The position numbers were made by a program, and so were the translations under genes. Below are positions 12,571 through 25,000 of a DNA stretch of 64,000 bases, one piece after another. This stretch comes from Sympetrum striolatum (lineage: Eukaryota; Arthropoda; Insecta; Odonata; Libellulidae): positions 62,001 through 126,000 of the forward strand of contig CANPUZ010000073.1 in the NCBI GenBank assembly GCA_947579665.1, in the 5' to 3' direction. Below the pieces are notes generated by a model. It saw only the letters and a program-made list of their open reading frames with translations. It was not told where the DNA came from and did no database searches. Every line of letters starts with the position of its first letter. Position 1 is the stretch's first letter.

Positions 12571-13679
12571 GAATAAAAGAGGATAAAAATTGATATTTCG
12601 CTAAAATTATTCGTTTTTCTTGCTTTTTTCGGACAAACCTCGATAAAATAAGGAAAATTAAGGGAAAAAAAGAGGAAAAAAAATTGAAATTTCGCTAAAA
12701 TTATTCGTTTTTCTAGCTTTTTTAAGTCAAATCTCGATAAATAAGGAAAATTAAGGGAAAAAAGAGGAAAAAAATTGAAATTTCGCTAAAATTATTCGTT
12801 TTTCTTGCTTTTTTCGGTCAAATCTCGATAAAATAAGGAAAATTAAGGGAAAAAAGAGGAAAAAAATAGAAATTTCGCTAAAATAATTCGTTTTTCTTGC
12901 TTTTTTCGGTCAAATCTCGATAAAATAAGGAAAATTAACGGTAAAAAAGAGGAAAAAAATTGAAATTTCGCTAAAATTATTCGTTTTTCTTGCTTTTTTC
13001 GGTCAAATCTCGATAAAATAAGGAAAATTAAGGGAAAAAAGAGGAAAAAAATTGAAATTTCGCTAAAATTATTCGTTTTTCTTGCTTTTCTATGTCAAAT
13101 CTCGATAAAATGAGGAAAATTAAGGGAAAAAAAGAGGATAAAAATTGATATTTCGCTAAAATTATTCGTTTTTCTTGCTTTTTTCGGACAAACCTCGATA
13201 AAATAAGGAAATTTTAGGGTAAAAAAGAGGAAAAAAATTGAAATTTCGCTAAAATTATTCGTTTTTCTTGCTTTTTTCGGTCAAATCTCGATAAAATGAG
13301 GAAAATTAAGGGAAAAAACGAGGATAAAAATTGATATTTCGCTAAAATTATTCGTTTTTCTTGCTTTTTTCGGTCAAATATCGATAAAATAAGGAAAATC
13401 AAGGAAAAAAATGATAAAAATTGATATTTAGCTAAAATTATTCGTTTTTCTTGCTTTTTTCGGTCAAATCTCGATAAAATGTGGAAAATTAAGGGAAAAA
13501 AAGACTAAAAAAATTGAAATTTCGCTAAAATTATTCGTTTTTCTTGCTTTTTTCGGTCAAATCTCGATAAAATAGGAAAATTAAGGGAAAAAAAGAGGAA
13601 AAAAATTGAAATTTCGCTAAAATTATTCGTTTTTCTTGCTTTTTTCGGTCAAATCTCGATAAAATAAGGAAAATTAAGG
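12571..13679 (+). repeat. 12-monomer repeat H12b
   Basis: Twelve monomers in 1,109 bp. The first six follow H15. Then come a second cggacaaacc unit, a unit beginning with aattttaggg, an acgagg unit, a ttagct unit, gactaaaa and a unit shortened at ataggaaaatt. The content differs from H12a although the length is the same, so H12a and H12b are probably separate deletions or recombinants of H15-like arrays. The sister copy is 40861-41971 (1,111 bp). Confidence 0.8.
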
Positions 13680-15069
13680 GAATAAAAGAGGATAAAAATT
13701 GATATTTCGCTAAAATTATTCGTTTTTCTTGCTTTTTTCGGACAAACCTCGATAAAATAAGGAAAATTAAGGGAAAAAAAAGAGGAAAAAAATTGAAATT
13801 TCGCTAAAATTATTCGTTTTTCTAGCTTTTTTAAGTCAAATCTCGATAAATAAGGAAAATTAAGGGAAAAAAGAGGAAAAAAATTGAAATTTCGCTAAAA
13901 TTATTCGTTTTTCTTGCTTTTTTCGGTCAAATCTCGATAAAATAAGGAAAATTAAGGGAAAAAAGAGGAAAAAAATAGAAATTTCGCTAAAATAATTCGT
14001 TTTTCTTGCTTTTTTCGGTCAAATCTCGATAAAATAAGGAAAATTAACGGTAAAAAAGAGGAAAAAAATTGAAAGTTCGCTAAAATTATTCGTTTTTCTT
14101 GCTTTTTTCGGTCAAATCTCGATAAAATAAGGAAAATTAAGGGAAAAAAGAGGAAAAAAATTGAAATTTCGCTAAAATTATTCGTTTTTCTTGCTTTTCT
14201 ATGTCAAATCTCGATAAAATGAGGAAAATTAAGGGAAAAAAAGAGGATTAAAATCGATATTTCCCTAAAATTATTCGTTTTTCTTGCTTTTTTCGGTCAA
14301 ATATCGATAAAATAAGGAAAATCAAGGGAAAAAAGATGATAAAAATTGATATTTAGCTAAAATTATTCGTTTTTCTTGCTATTTTCGGTCAAATCTCGAT
14401 AAAATGTGGAAGATTAAGGGAAAAAAAGAGGAAAAAAATTGACATTTCGCTAAAATTATTCGTTTTTCTTGCTTTTTTATGTCAAATCTCGATAAAATAA
14501 CGAAAATTAAGGGAAAAAAAGGGGAAAAAAATTGAAATTTCGCTAAAATTATTCGTTTTTCTTGCTTTTTTCGGTCAAATCTCGATAAAATAAGGATAAT
14601 TAAGGGAATAAAAGAGGATAAAAATTGATATTTCGCTAAAATTATTCGTTTTTCTTGCTTTTGTCGGACAAACCTCGATAAAATAAGGAAAATTAAGGGA
14701 AAAAAAGAGGACAAAAATTGAAATTTCGCTAAAATTATTCGTTTTTCTAGCTTTTTTCGGTCAAATCTCGATAAAATAAGGAAAATTAAGGGAAAAAAGT
14801 GGATAAAAATTGATATTTTGCTAAAATTATTCGTTTTTCTTGCTTTTTTCGGTCAAATCTCGATAAAATGTGGAAAATTAAGGGAAAAAAAGACTAAAAA
14901 AATTGAAATTTCGCTAAAATTATTCGTTTTTCTTGCTTTTTTCGGTCAAATCTCGATAAAATAAGGAAAATTAAGGGAAAAAAAGAGGAAAAAAATTGAA
15001 ATTTTGCTAAAATTATTCGTTTTTCTTGCTTTTTTCGGTCAAATCTTGATAAAATAAGGAAAATTAAGG
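13680..15069 (+). repeat. H15 copy
   Basis: A full 15-monomer unit of 1,390 bp, the same length and order as 91-1480. It shares minor variants with 91-1480 (gaaagttc, tttccct, ggataatt, tgtcggac) that are absent from the 11192-12570 copy, so it is closer to the copy at the window start, 13.6 kb away, than to its neighbour 2.5 kb away. It also matches 22.03-23.30 kb at offset 8,236. Confidence 0.85.
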
Positions 15070-16369
15070 GAATAAAAGAGGATAAAAATTGATATTTCGC
15101 TAAAATTATTCGTTTTTCTTGCTTTTTTCGGACAAACCTCGATAAAATAAGGAAAATTAAGGGAAAAAAAGAGGAAAAAAATTGAAATTTCGCTAAAATT
15201 ATTCGTTTTTCTAGCTTTTTTAAGTCAAATCTCGATAAATAAGGAAAATTAAGGGAAAAAAGAGGAAAAAAATTGAAATTTCGCTAAAATTATTCGTTTT
15301 TCTTGCTTTTTTCGGTCAAATCTCGATAAAATAAGGAAAATTAAGGGAAAAAAGAGGAAAAAAATAGAAATTTCGCTAAAATAATTCGTTTTTCTTGCTT
15401 TTTTCGGTCAAATCTCGATAAAATAAGGAAAATTAACGGTAAAAAAGAGGAAAAATATTGAAATTTCGCTAAAATTATTCGTTTTTCTTGCTTTTCTATG
15501 TCAAATCTCGATAAAATGAGGAAAATTAAGGGAAAAAAAGAGGATAAAAATTGATATTTCGCTAAAATTATTCGTTTTTCTTGCTTTTTTCGGACAAACC
15601 TCGATAAAATAAGGAAATTTTAGGGTAAAAAAGAGGAAAAAAATTGAAATTTCGCTAAAATTATTCGTTTTTCTTGCTTTTTTCGGACAAACCTCGATAA
15701 AATGAGGAAAATTAAGGGAAAAAACGAGGAAAAAAATTGAAATTTCGCTAAAATTATTCGTTTTTCTTGCTTTTTTCGGTCAAATATCGATAAAATGAGG
15801 AAAATTAAGGGAAAAAACGAGGATAAAAATTGATATTTCGCTAAAATTATTCGTTTTTCTTGCTTTTTTCGGTCAAATCTCGATAAAATGTGGAAAATTA
15901 AGGGAAAAAAAGACTAAAAAAATTGAAATTTCGCTAAAATTATTCGTTTTTCTTGCTTTTTTCGGTCAAATCTCGATAAAATAGGAAAATTAAGGGAAAA
16001 AAAGAGGAAAAAAATTGAAATTTCGCTAAAATTATTCGTTTTTCTTGCTTTTTTCGGTCAAATCTCGATAAAATGTGGAAAATTAAGGGAAAAAAAGACT
16101 AAAAAAATTGAAATTTCGCTAAAATTATTCGTTTTTCTTGCTTTTTTCGGTCAAATCTCGATAAAATAGGAAAATTAAGGGAAAAAAAGAGGAAAAAAAT
16201 TGAAATTTCGCTAAAATTATTCGTTTTTCTTGCTTTTTTCGGTCAAATCTCGATAAAATAAGGAAAATTAAGGGAATAAAAGAGGATAAAAATTGATATT
16301 TCGCTAAAATTATTCGTTTTTCTTGCTTTTTTCGGACAAACCTCGATAAAATAAGGAAAATTAAGGGAA

Positions 16370-16920
16370 AAAAAGAGGAAAAAAATTGACATTTCGCTAA
16401 AATTATTCGTTTTTCTTGCTTTTTTATGTCAAATCTCGATAAAATAACGAAAATTAAGGGAAAAAAAGGGGAAAAAAATTGAAATTTCGCTAAAATTATT
16501 CGTTTTTCTTGCTTTTTTCGGTCAAATCTCGATAAAATAAGGATAATTAAGGGAATAAAAGAGGATAAAAATTGATATTTCGCTAAAATTATTCGTTTTT
16601 CTTGCTTTTGTCGGACAAACCTCGATAAAATAAGGAAAATTAAGGGAAAAAAAGAGGACAAAAATTGAAATTTCGCTAAAATTATTCGTTTTTCTAGCTT
16701 TTTTCGGTCAAATCTCGATAAAATAAGGAAAATTAAGGGAAAAAAGTGGATAAAAATTGATATTTTGCTAAAATTATTCGTTTTTCTTGCTTTTTTCGGT
16801 CAAATCTCGATAAAATGTGGAAAATTAAGGGAAAAAAAGACTAAAAAAATTGAAATTTCGCTAAAATTATTCGTTTTTCTTCCTTTTTCGGTCAAATCTC
16901 GATAAAATAAGGAAAATTAA
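16370..16920 (+). repeat. Six-monomer patch, H15 second half
   Basis: Six monomers: ttgacattt; ggggaaa; ggaataaaag with gtcggac; gaggac/ctagc; gtggata/ttttgct; gactaaaa. They lie between a cggacaaacc unit and a ttttgct/aatcttgat unit. The equivalent place in copy 2 (44850-45400) has the same length and the same flanks but six different monomers. The joint at about 16,370 skips the units that normally separate cggacaaacc from ttgacattt in H15. Confidence 0.8.
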
Positions 16921-19051
16921 GGGAAAAAAAGAGGAAAAAAATTGAAATTTTGCTAAAATTATTCGTTTTTCTTGCTTTTTTCGGTCAAATCTTGATAAAA
17001 TAAGGAAAATTAAGGGAATAAAAGAGGATAAAAATTGATATTTCGCTAAAATTATTCGTTTTTCTTGCTTTTTTCGGACAAACCTCGATAAAATAAGGAA
17101 AATTAAGGGAAAAAAAGAGGAAAAAAATTGAAATTTCGCTAAAATTATTCGTTTTTCTAGCTTTTTTAAGTCAAATCTCGATAAATAAGGAAAATTAAGG
17201 GAAAAAAGAGGAAAAAAATTGAAATTTCGCTAAAATTATTCGTTTTTCTTGCTTTTTTCGGTCAAATCTCGATAAAATAAGGAAAATTAAGGGAAAAAAG
17301 AGGAAAAAAATAGAAATTTCGCTAAAATAATTCGTTTTTCTTGCTTTTTTCGGTCAAATCTCGATAAAATAAGGAAAATTAACGGTAAAAAAGAGGAAAA
17401 AAATTGAAATTTCGCTAAAATTATTCGTTTTTCTTGCTTTTTTCGGTCAAATCTCGATAAAATAAGGAAAATTAAGGGAAAAAAGAGGAAAAAAATAGAA
17501 ATTTCGCTAAAATAATTCGTTTTTCTTGCTTTTTTCGGTCAAATCTCGATAAAATAAGGAAAATTAACGGTAAAAAAGAGGAAAAAAATTGAAATTTCGC
17601 TAAAATTATTCGTTTTTCTTGCTTTTTTCGGTCAAATCTCGATAAAATAAGGAAAATTAAGGGAAAAAAGAGGAAAAAAATTGAAATTTCGCTAAAATTA
17701 TTCGTTTTTCTTGCTTTTCTATGTCAAATCTCGATAAAATGAGGAAAATTAAGGGAAAAAAAGAGGATTAAAATCGATATTTCGCTAAAATTATTCGTTT
17801 TTCTTGCTTTTTTCGGTCAAATATCGATAAAATAAGGAAAATCAAGGAAAAAAAATGATAAAAATTGATATTTAGCTAAAATTATTCGTTTTTCTTGCTT
17901 TTTTCAGTCAAATCTCGATAAAATGTGGAAAATTAAGGGAAAAAAAGACTAAAAAAATTGAAATTTCACTAAAATTATTCGTTTTTCTTGCTTTTTTCGG
18001 TCAAATCTCGATAAAATAAGGAAAATTAAGGGAAAAAAAGAGGAAAAAAATTGAAATTTCGCTAAAATTATTCGTTTTTCTTGCTTTTTTCGGTCAAATC
18101 TCGATAAAATAAGGAAAATTAAGGGAATAAAAGAGGATAAAAATTGATATTTCGCTAAAATTATTCGTTTTTCTTGCTTTTTTCGGACAAACCTCGATAA
18201 AATAAGGAAAATTAAGGGAAAAAAGAGGAAAAAAATTGAAATTTCGCTAAAATTATTCGTTTTTCTAGCTTTTTTAAGTCAAATCTCGATAAATAAGGAA
18301 AATTAAGGGAAAAAAGAGGAAAAAAATTGAAATTTCGCTAAAATTATTCGTTTTTCTTGCTTTTTTTCGGTCAAATCTCGATAAAATAAGGAAAATTAAG
18401 GGAAAAAAGAGGAAAAAAATAGAAATTTCGCTAAAATAATTCGTTTTTCTTGCTTTTTTTCGGTCAAATCTCGATAAAATAAGGAAAATTAACGGTAAAA
18501 AAGAGGAAAAAAATTGAAATTTCGCTAAAATTATTCGTGTTTCTTGCTTTTTTCGGTCAAATCTCGATAAAATAAGGAAAATTAAGGGAAAAAAGAGGAA
18601 AAAAATTGAAATTTCGCTAAAATTATTCGTTTTTCTTGCTTTTCTATGTCAAATCACGATAAAATGAGGAAAATTAAGGGAAAAAAAGAGGATTAAAATC
18701 GATATTTCCCTAAAATTATTCGTTTTTCTTGCTTTTTTCGGTCAAATATCGATAAAATAAGGAAAAAACAAGGGAAAAAAGATGATAAAAATTGATATTT
18801 AGCTAAAATTATTCGTTTTTCTTGCTATTTTCGGTCAAATCTCGATAAAATGTGGAAGATTAAGGGAAAAAAAGAGGAAAAAAATTGACATTTCGCTAAA
18901 ATTATTCGTTTTTCTTGCTTTTTTATGTCAAATCTCGATAAAATAACGAAAATTAAGGGAAAAAAAGGGGAAAAAAATTGAAATTTCGCTAAAATTATTC
19001 GTTTTTCTTGCTTTTTTCGGTCAAATCTCGATAAAATAAGGAAAATTAAGG

Positions 19052-20712
19052 GAATAAAAGAGGATAAAAATTGATATTTCGCTAAAATTATTCGTTTTTC
19101 TTGCTTTTTTCGGACAAACCTCGATAAAATAAAGAAAATTAAGGGAAAAAAAGAGGACAAAAATTGAAATTTCGCTAAAATTATTCGTTTTTCTAGCTTT
19201 TTTAAGTCAAATCTCGATAAATAAGGAAAATTAAGGGAAAAAAGAGGAAAAAAATTGATATTTCGCTAAAATTATTCGTTTTTCTTGCTTTTTTCGGTCA
19301 AATCTCGATAAAATAAGGAAAATTAAGGGAAAAAAGAGGAAAAAAATAGAAATTTCGCTAAAATAATTCGTTTTTCTTGCTTTTTTTCGGTCAAATCTCG
19401 ATAAAATAAGGAAAATTAACGGTAAAAAAGAGGAAAAAAATTGAAATTTCGCTAAAATTATTCGTTTTTCTTGCTTTTTTCGGTCAAATCTCGATAAAAT
19501 AAGGAAAATTAAGGGAAAAAAGAGGAAAAAAATTGAAATTTCGCTAAAATTATTCGTTTTTCTTGCTTTTCTATGTCAAATCTCGATAAAATGAGGAAAA
19601 TTAAGGGAAGAAAAGAGGATAAAAATTGATATTTCGCTAAAATTATTCGTTTTTCTTGCTTTTTTCGGACAAACCTCGATAAAATAAGGAAAATTAAGGG
19701 AAAAAAAGAGGAAAAAAATTGAAATTTCGCTAAAATTATTCGTTTTTCTAGCTTTTTTAAGTCAAATCTCGATAAATAAGGAAAATTAAGGGAAAAAAGA
19801 GGAAAAAAATTGATATTTCGCTAAAATTATTCGTTTTTCTTGCTTTTTTCGGTCAAATCTCGATAAAATAAGGAAAATTAAGGGAAAAAAGAGGAAAAAA
19901 ATAGAAATTTCGCTAAAATAATTCGTTTTTCTTGCTTTTTTCGGTCAAATCTCGATAAAATAAGGAAAATTAACGGTAAAAAAGAGGAAAAAAATTGAAA
20001 TTTCGCTAAAATTATTCGTTTTTCTTGCTTTTTTCGGTCAAATCTCGATAAAATAAGGAAAATTAAGGGAAAAAAGAGGAAAAAAATTGAAATTTCGCTA
20101 AAATTATTCGTTTTTCTTGCTTTTCTATGTCAAATCTCGATAAAATGAGGAAAATTAAGGGAAGAAAAGAGGATAAAAATTGATATTTCGCTAAAATTAT
20201 TCGTTTTTCTTGCTTTTTTCGGACAAACCTCGATAAAATAAGGAAAATTAAGGGAAAAAAAGAGGAAAAAAATTGAAATTTCGCTAAAATTATTCGTTTT
20301 TCTAGCTTTTTTAAGTCAAATCTCGATAAATAAGGAAAATTAAGGGAAAAAAGAGGAAAAAAATTGAAATTTCGCTAAAATTATTCGTTTTTCTTGCTTT
20401 TTTCGGTCAAATCTCGATAAAATAAGGAAAATTAAGGGAAAAAAGAGGAAAAAAATAGAAATTTCGCTAAAATAATTCGTTTTTCTTGCTTTTTTCGGTA
20501 GAATCTCGATAAAATAAGGAAAATTAACGGTAAAAAAGAGGAAAAAAATTGAAATTTCGCTAAAATTATTCGTTTTTCTTGCTTTTTTCGGTCAAATCTC
20601 GATAAAATAAGGAAAATTAAGGGAAAAAAGAGGAAAAAATTGAAATTTCGCTAAAATTATTCGTTTTTCTTGCTTTTCTATGTCAAATCTCGATAAAATG
20701 AGGAAAATTAAG
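19052..20712 (+). repeat. H6 six-monomer repeat, three units
   Basis: Three units of six monomers, starting at 19052 (ggaataaaag), 19607 and 20161 (ggaagaaaag). The aagtc word lies at 19204, 19759 and 20313, a period of 554-555 bp. The order is cggacaaacc; ctagc/aagtc; plain or ttgatattt; aataattcg; aacggt; tatgtc. These are the first six monomers of H15, amplified alone; the first unit here begins as an H15-like run. Confidence 0.85.
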
Positions 20713-21290
20713 GGAAAGAAAGAGGATTAAAATCGATATTTCCCTAAAATTATTCGTTTTTCTTGCTTTTTTTCGGTCAAATATCGATAAAATAAGGAAA
20801 ATCAAGGGAAAAAGATGATAAAAATTGATATTTAGCTAAAATTATTCGTTTTTCTTGCTATTTTCGGTCAAATCTCGATAAAATGTGGAAGATTAAGGGA
20901 AAAAAAGAGGAAAAAAGTTGACATTTCGCTAAAATTATTCGTTTTTCTTGCTTTTTTAAGTCATATCTCGATAAAATAACGAAAATTAAGGGAAAAAAAG
21001 GGGAAAAAAATTGAAATTTCGCTAAAATTATTCGTTTTTCTTGCTTTTTTCGGTCAAATCTCGATAAAATAAGGAAAATTAAGGGAATAAAAGAGGATAA
21101 AAATTGATATTTCGCTAAAATTATTCGTTTTTCTTGCTTTTTTCGGACAAACCTCGATAAAATAAGGAAAATTAAGGGAAAAAAAGAGGACAAAAATTGA
21201 AATTTCGCTAAAATTATTCGTTTTTCTAGCTTTTTTCGGTCAAATCTCGATAAAATAAGGAAAATTAAGGGAAAAAAGAGGATAAAAATT

Positions 21291-22020
21291 GATATTTTGC
21301 TAAAATTATTCGTTTTTCTTACTTTTTTCGGTCAAATCTCGATAAAATAAGGAAAATTAAGGGAAAAAAAGAGGAAAAAAATTGAAATTTCGCTAAAATT
21401 ATTCATTTTTCTTGCTTTTTTCGGTCAAATCTCGATAAAATAACGAAAATTAAGGGAAAAAAAGAGGATTAAAATTGAAATTTCGCAAAAATTATTCGTT
21501 TTTCATGATTTTTTCGGTCAAATCTCGATAAAATAAGGAAAATTAAGGGAAAAAAGAGGAAAAAAATTGAAATTTCGCTCAAATTATTCGTTTTTCTCGC
21601 CTTTTTCGGTCAAATCTCGATAAAATAAGGAAAATTAAGGGAAAAAAGAGGATAAAAATAGATATTTCGCTAAAATTATTCGTTTTTCTTGCTTTTTTTC
21701 GGTCAAATCTCGATAAAATAAGGAAAATCAAAAGAAAAAAGTTGATAAAAATTGATATTTCGCTAAAATTATTCGTTTTTCTTGCTTTTTTCGGTCAAAT
21801 CTCGATAAAATAACGAAAATCAAGGGAAAAAAGATGACAAAAATTGATATTTCGCTAAAATTATTCGTTTTTCTTGCTTTTTTCGGTCAAATCTCGATAA
21901 AATAACGAAAATCAAGGGAAAAAAGATGACAAAAATTGATATTTCGCTAAAATTATTCGTTTTTCTTGCTTTTTTCGGTCAAATCTCGATAAAATGAGGA
22001 AAATTAAGGGAAAAAAAGAG
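21291..22020 (+). repeat. Satellite block C1
   Basis: Type C monomers: cgcaaaaatt with ttgattttttcgg, tttctcgcc, atcaaaagaaaaaagttg (21727) and gatgacaaaa. It is a short relative of 27551-29940 and 49221-51580. At about 22,020 it breaks off into a type A ctagc/aagtc monomer, the junction of the duplication. Confidence 0.75.
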
Positions 22021-25000
22021 GAAAAAAATTGAAATTTCGCTAAAATTATTCGTTTTTCTAGCTTTTTTAAGTCAAATCTCGATTAATAAGGAAAATTAAG
22101 GGAAAAAAGAGGAAAAAAATTGAAATTTCGCTAAAATTATTCGTTTTTCTTGCTTTTTTCGGTCAAATCTCGATAAAATAAGGAAAATTAAGGGAAAAAA
22201 GAGGAAAAAAATAGAAATTTCGCTAAAATAATTCGTTTTTCTTGCTTTTTTCGGTCAAATCTCGATAAAATAAGGAAAAATAACGGTAAAAAAGAGGAAA
22301 AAAATTGAAAGTTCGCTAAAATTATTCGTTTTTCTTGCTTTTTTCGGTCAAATCTCGATAAAATAAGGAAAATTAAGGGAAAAAAGAGGAAAAAAATTGA
22401 AATTTCGCTAAAATTATTCGTTTTTCTTGCTTTTCTATGTCAAATCTCGATAAAATGAGGAAAATTAAGGGAAAAAAAGAGGATTAAAATCGATATTTCC
22501 CTAAAATTATTCGTTTTTCTTGCTTTTTTCGGTCAAATATCGATAAAATAAGGAAAATCAAGGGAAAAAAGATGATAAAAATTGATATTTAGCTAAAATT
22601 ATTCGTTTTTCTTGCTATTTTCGGTCAAATCTCGATAAAATGTGGAAGATTAAGGGAAAAAAAGAGGAAAAAAATTGACATTTCGCTAAAATTATTCGTT
22701 TTTCTTGCTTTTTTATGTCAAATCTCGATAAAATAACGAAAATTAAGGGAAAAAAAGGGGAAAAAAATTGAAATTTCGCTAAAATTATTCGTTTTTCTTG
22801 CTTTTTTCGGTCAAATCTCGATAAAATAAGGATAATTAAGGGAATAAAAGAGGATAAAAATTGATATTTCGCTAAAATTATTCGTTTTTCTTGCTTTTGT
22901 CGGACAAACCTCGATAAAATAAGGAAAATTAAGGGAAAAAAAGAGGACAAAAATTGAAATTTCGCTAAAATTATTCGTTTTTCTAGCTTTTTTCGGTCAA
23001 ATCTCGATAAAATAAGGAAAATTAAGGGAAAAAAGTGGATAAAAATTGATATTTTGCTAAAATTATTCGTTTTTCTTGCTTTTTTCGGTCAAATCTCGAT
23101 AAAATGTGGAAAATTAAGGGAAAAAAAGACTAAAAAAATTGAAATTTCGCTAAAATTATTCGTTTTTCTTGCTTTTTTCGGTCAAATCTCGATAAAATAA
23201 GGAAAATTAAGGGAAAAAAAGAGGAAAAAAATTGAAATTTTGCTAAAATTATTCGTTTTTCTTGCTTTTTTCGGTCAAATCTTGATAAAATAAGGAAAAT
23301 TAAGGGAATAAAAGAGGATAAAAATTGATATTTCGCTAAAATTATTCGTTTTTCTTGCTTTTTTCGGACAAACCTCGATAAAATAAGGAAAATTAAGGGA
23401 AAAAAAGAGGAAAAAAATTGAAATTTCGCTAAAATTATTCGTTTTTCTAGCTTTTTTAAGTCAAATCTCGATAAATAAGGAAAATTAAGGGAAAAAAGAG
23501 GAAAAAAATTGAAATTTCGCTAAAATTATTCGTTTTTCTTGCTTTTTTCGGTCAAATCTCGATAAAATAAGGAAAATTAAGGGAAAAAAGAGGAAAAAAA
23601 TAGAAATTTCGCTAAAATAATTCGTTTTTCTTGCTTTTTTCGGTCAAATCTCGATAAAATAAGGAAAATTAACGGTAAAAAAGAGGAAAAAAATTGAAAT
23701 TTCGCTAAAATTATTCGTTTTTCTTGCTTTTTTTCGGTCAAATCTCGATAAAATAAGGAAAATTAAGGGAAAAAAGAGGAAAAAAATAGAAATTTCGCTA
23801 AAATAATTCGTTTTTCTTGCTTTTTTCGGTCAAATCTCGATAAAATAAGGAAAATTAACGGTAAAAAAGAGGAAAAAAATTGAAATTTCGCTAAAATTAT
23901 TCGTTTTTCTTGCTTTTTTCGGTCAAATCTCGATAAAATAAGGAAAATTAAGGGAAAAAAGAGGAAAAAAATTGAAATTTCGCTAAAATTATTCGTTTTT
24001 CTTGCTTTTCTATGTCAAATCTCGATAAAATGAGGAAAATTAAGGGAAAAAAAGAGGATTAAAATCGATATTTCGCTAAAATTATTCGTTTTTCTTGCTT
24101 TTTTCGGTCAAATATCGATAAAATAAGGAAAATCAAGGAAAAAAAATGATAAAAATTGATATTTAGCTAAAATTATTCGTTTTTCTTGCTTTTTTCGGTC
24201 AAATCTCGATAAAATGTGGAAAATTAAGGGAAAAAAAGACTAAAAAAATTGAAATTTCACTAAAATTATTCGTTTTTCTTGCTTTTTTCGGTCAAATCTC
24301 GATAAAATAAGGAAAATTAAGGGAAAAAAAGAGGAAAAAAATTGAAATTTCGCTAAAATTATTCGTTTTTCTTGCTTTTTTCGGTCAAATCTCGATAAAA
24401 TAAGGAAAATTAAGGGAATAAAAGAGGATAAAAATTGATATTTCGCTAAAATTATTCGTTTTTCTTGCTTTTTTCGGACAAACCTCGATAAAATAAGGAA
24501 AATTAAGGGAAAAAAGAGGAAAAAAATTGAAATTTCGCTAAAATTATTCGTTTTTCTAGCTTTTTTAAGTCAAATCTCGATAAATAAGGAAAATTAAGGG
24601 AAAAAAGAGGAAAAAAATTGAAATTTCGCTAAAATTATTCGTTTTTCTTGCTTTTTTCGGTCAAATCTCGATAAAATAAGGAAAATTAAGGGAAAAAAGA
24701 GGAAAAAAATAGAAATTTCGCTAAAATAATTCGTTTTTCTTGCTTTTTTCGGTCAAATCTCGATAAAATAAGGAAAATTAACGGTAAAAAAGAGGAAAAA
24801 AATTGAAATTTCGCTAAAATTATTCGTGTTTCTTGCTTTTTTCGGTCAAATCTCGATAAAATAAGGAAAATTAAGGGAAAAAAGAGGAAAAAAATTGAAA
24901 TTTCGCTAAAATTATTCGTTTTTCTTGCTTTTCTATGTCAAATCACGATAAAATGAGGAAAATTAAGGGAAAAAAAGAGGATTAAAATCGATATTTCCCT

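Larger units (their letters stand above)
11041..21290 (+). repeat. Satellite block A2
   Basis: Type A monomers in a series of H15, H12 and H6 units. ggaataaaag markers lie at 11192, 12107, 12571, 13680, 14606, 15070, 16553, 17017, 18125, 19052 and 21085. The spacings 915/926 and 464 are the two parts of H15; 1,108-1,110 is H12. The stretch 15.45-16.37 kb is irregular: cggacaaacc joined to aattttaggg, acgagg units and two tagg-shortened units. It corresponds closely to 43.95-44.85 kb in copy 2, so this rearrangement predates the super-repeat duplication. Confidence 0.8.
16370..22020 (+). repeat. 6.3-kb duplication, copy a
   Basis: This segment is repeated at 22660-28215. Marker pairs: ttgac 16386/22675 (6,289); 18825/25114 (6,289); 20858/27147 (6,289); atcaaaag 21727/28015 (6,288). 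Near 21.80-21.95 kb copy a has one extra monomer (aataacg with gatgac present twice), so the offset falls to about 6,196 at the end. Super-repeat copy 2 has only one equivalent of this segment. Confidence 0.85.
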
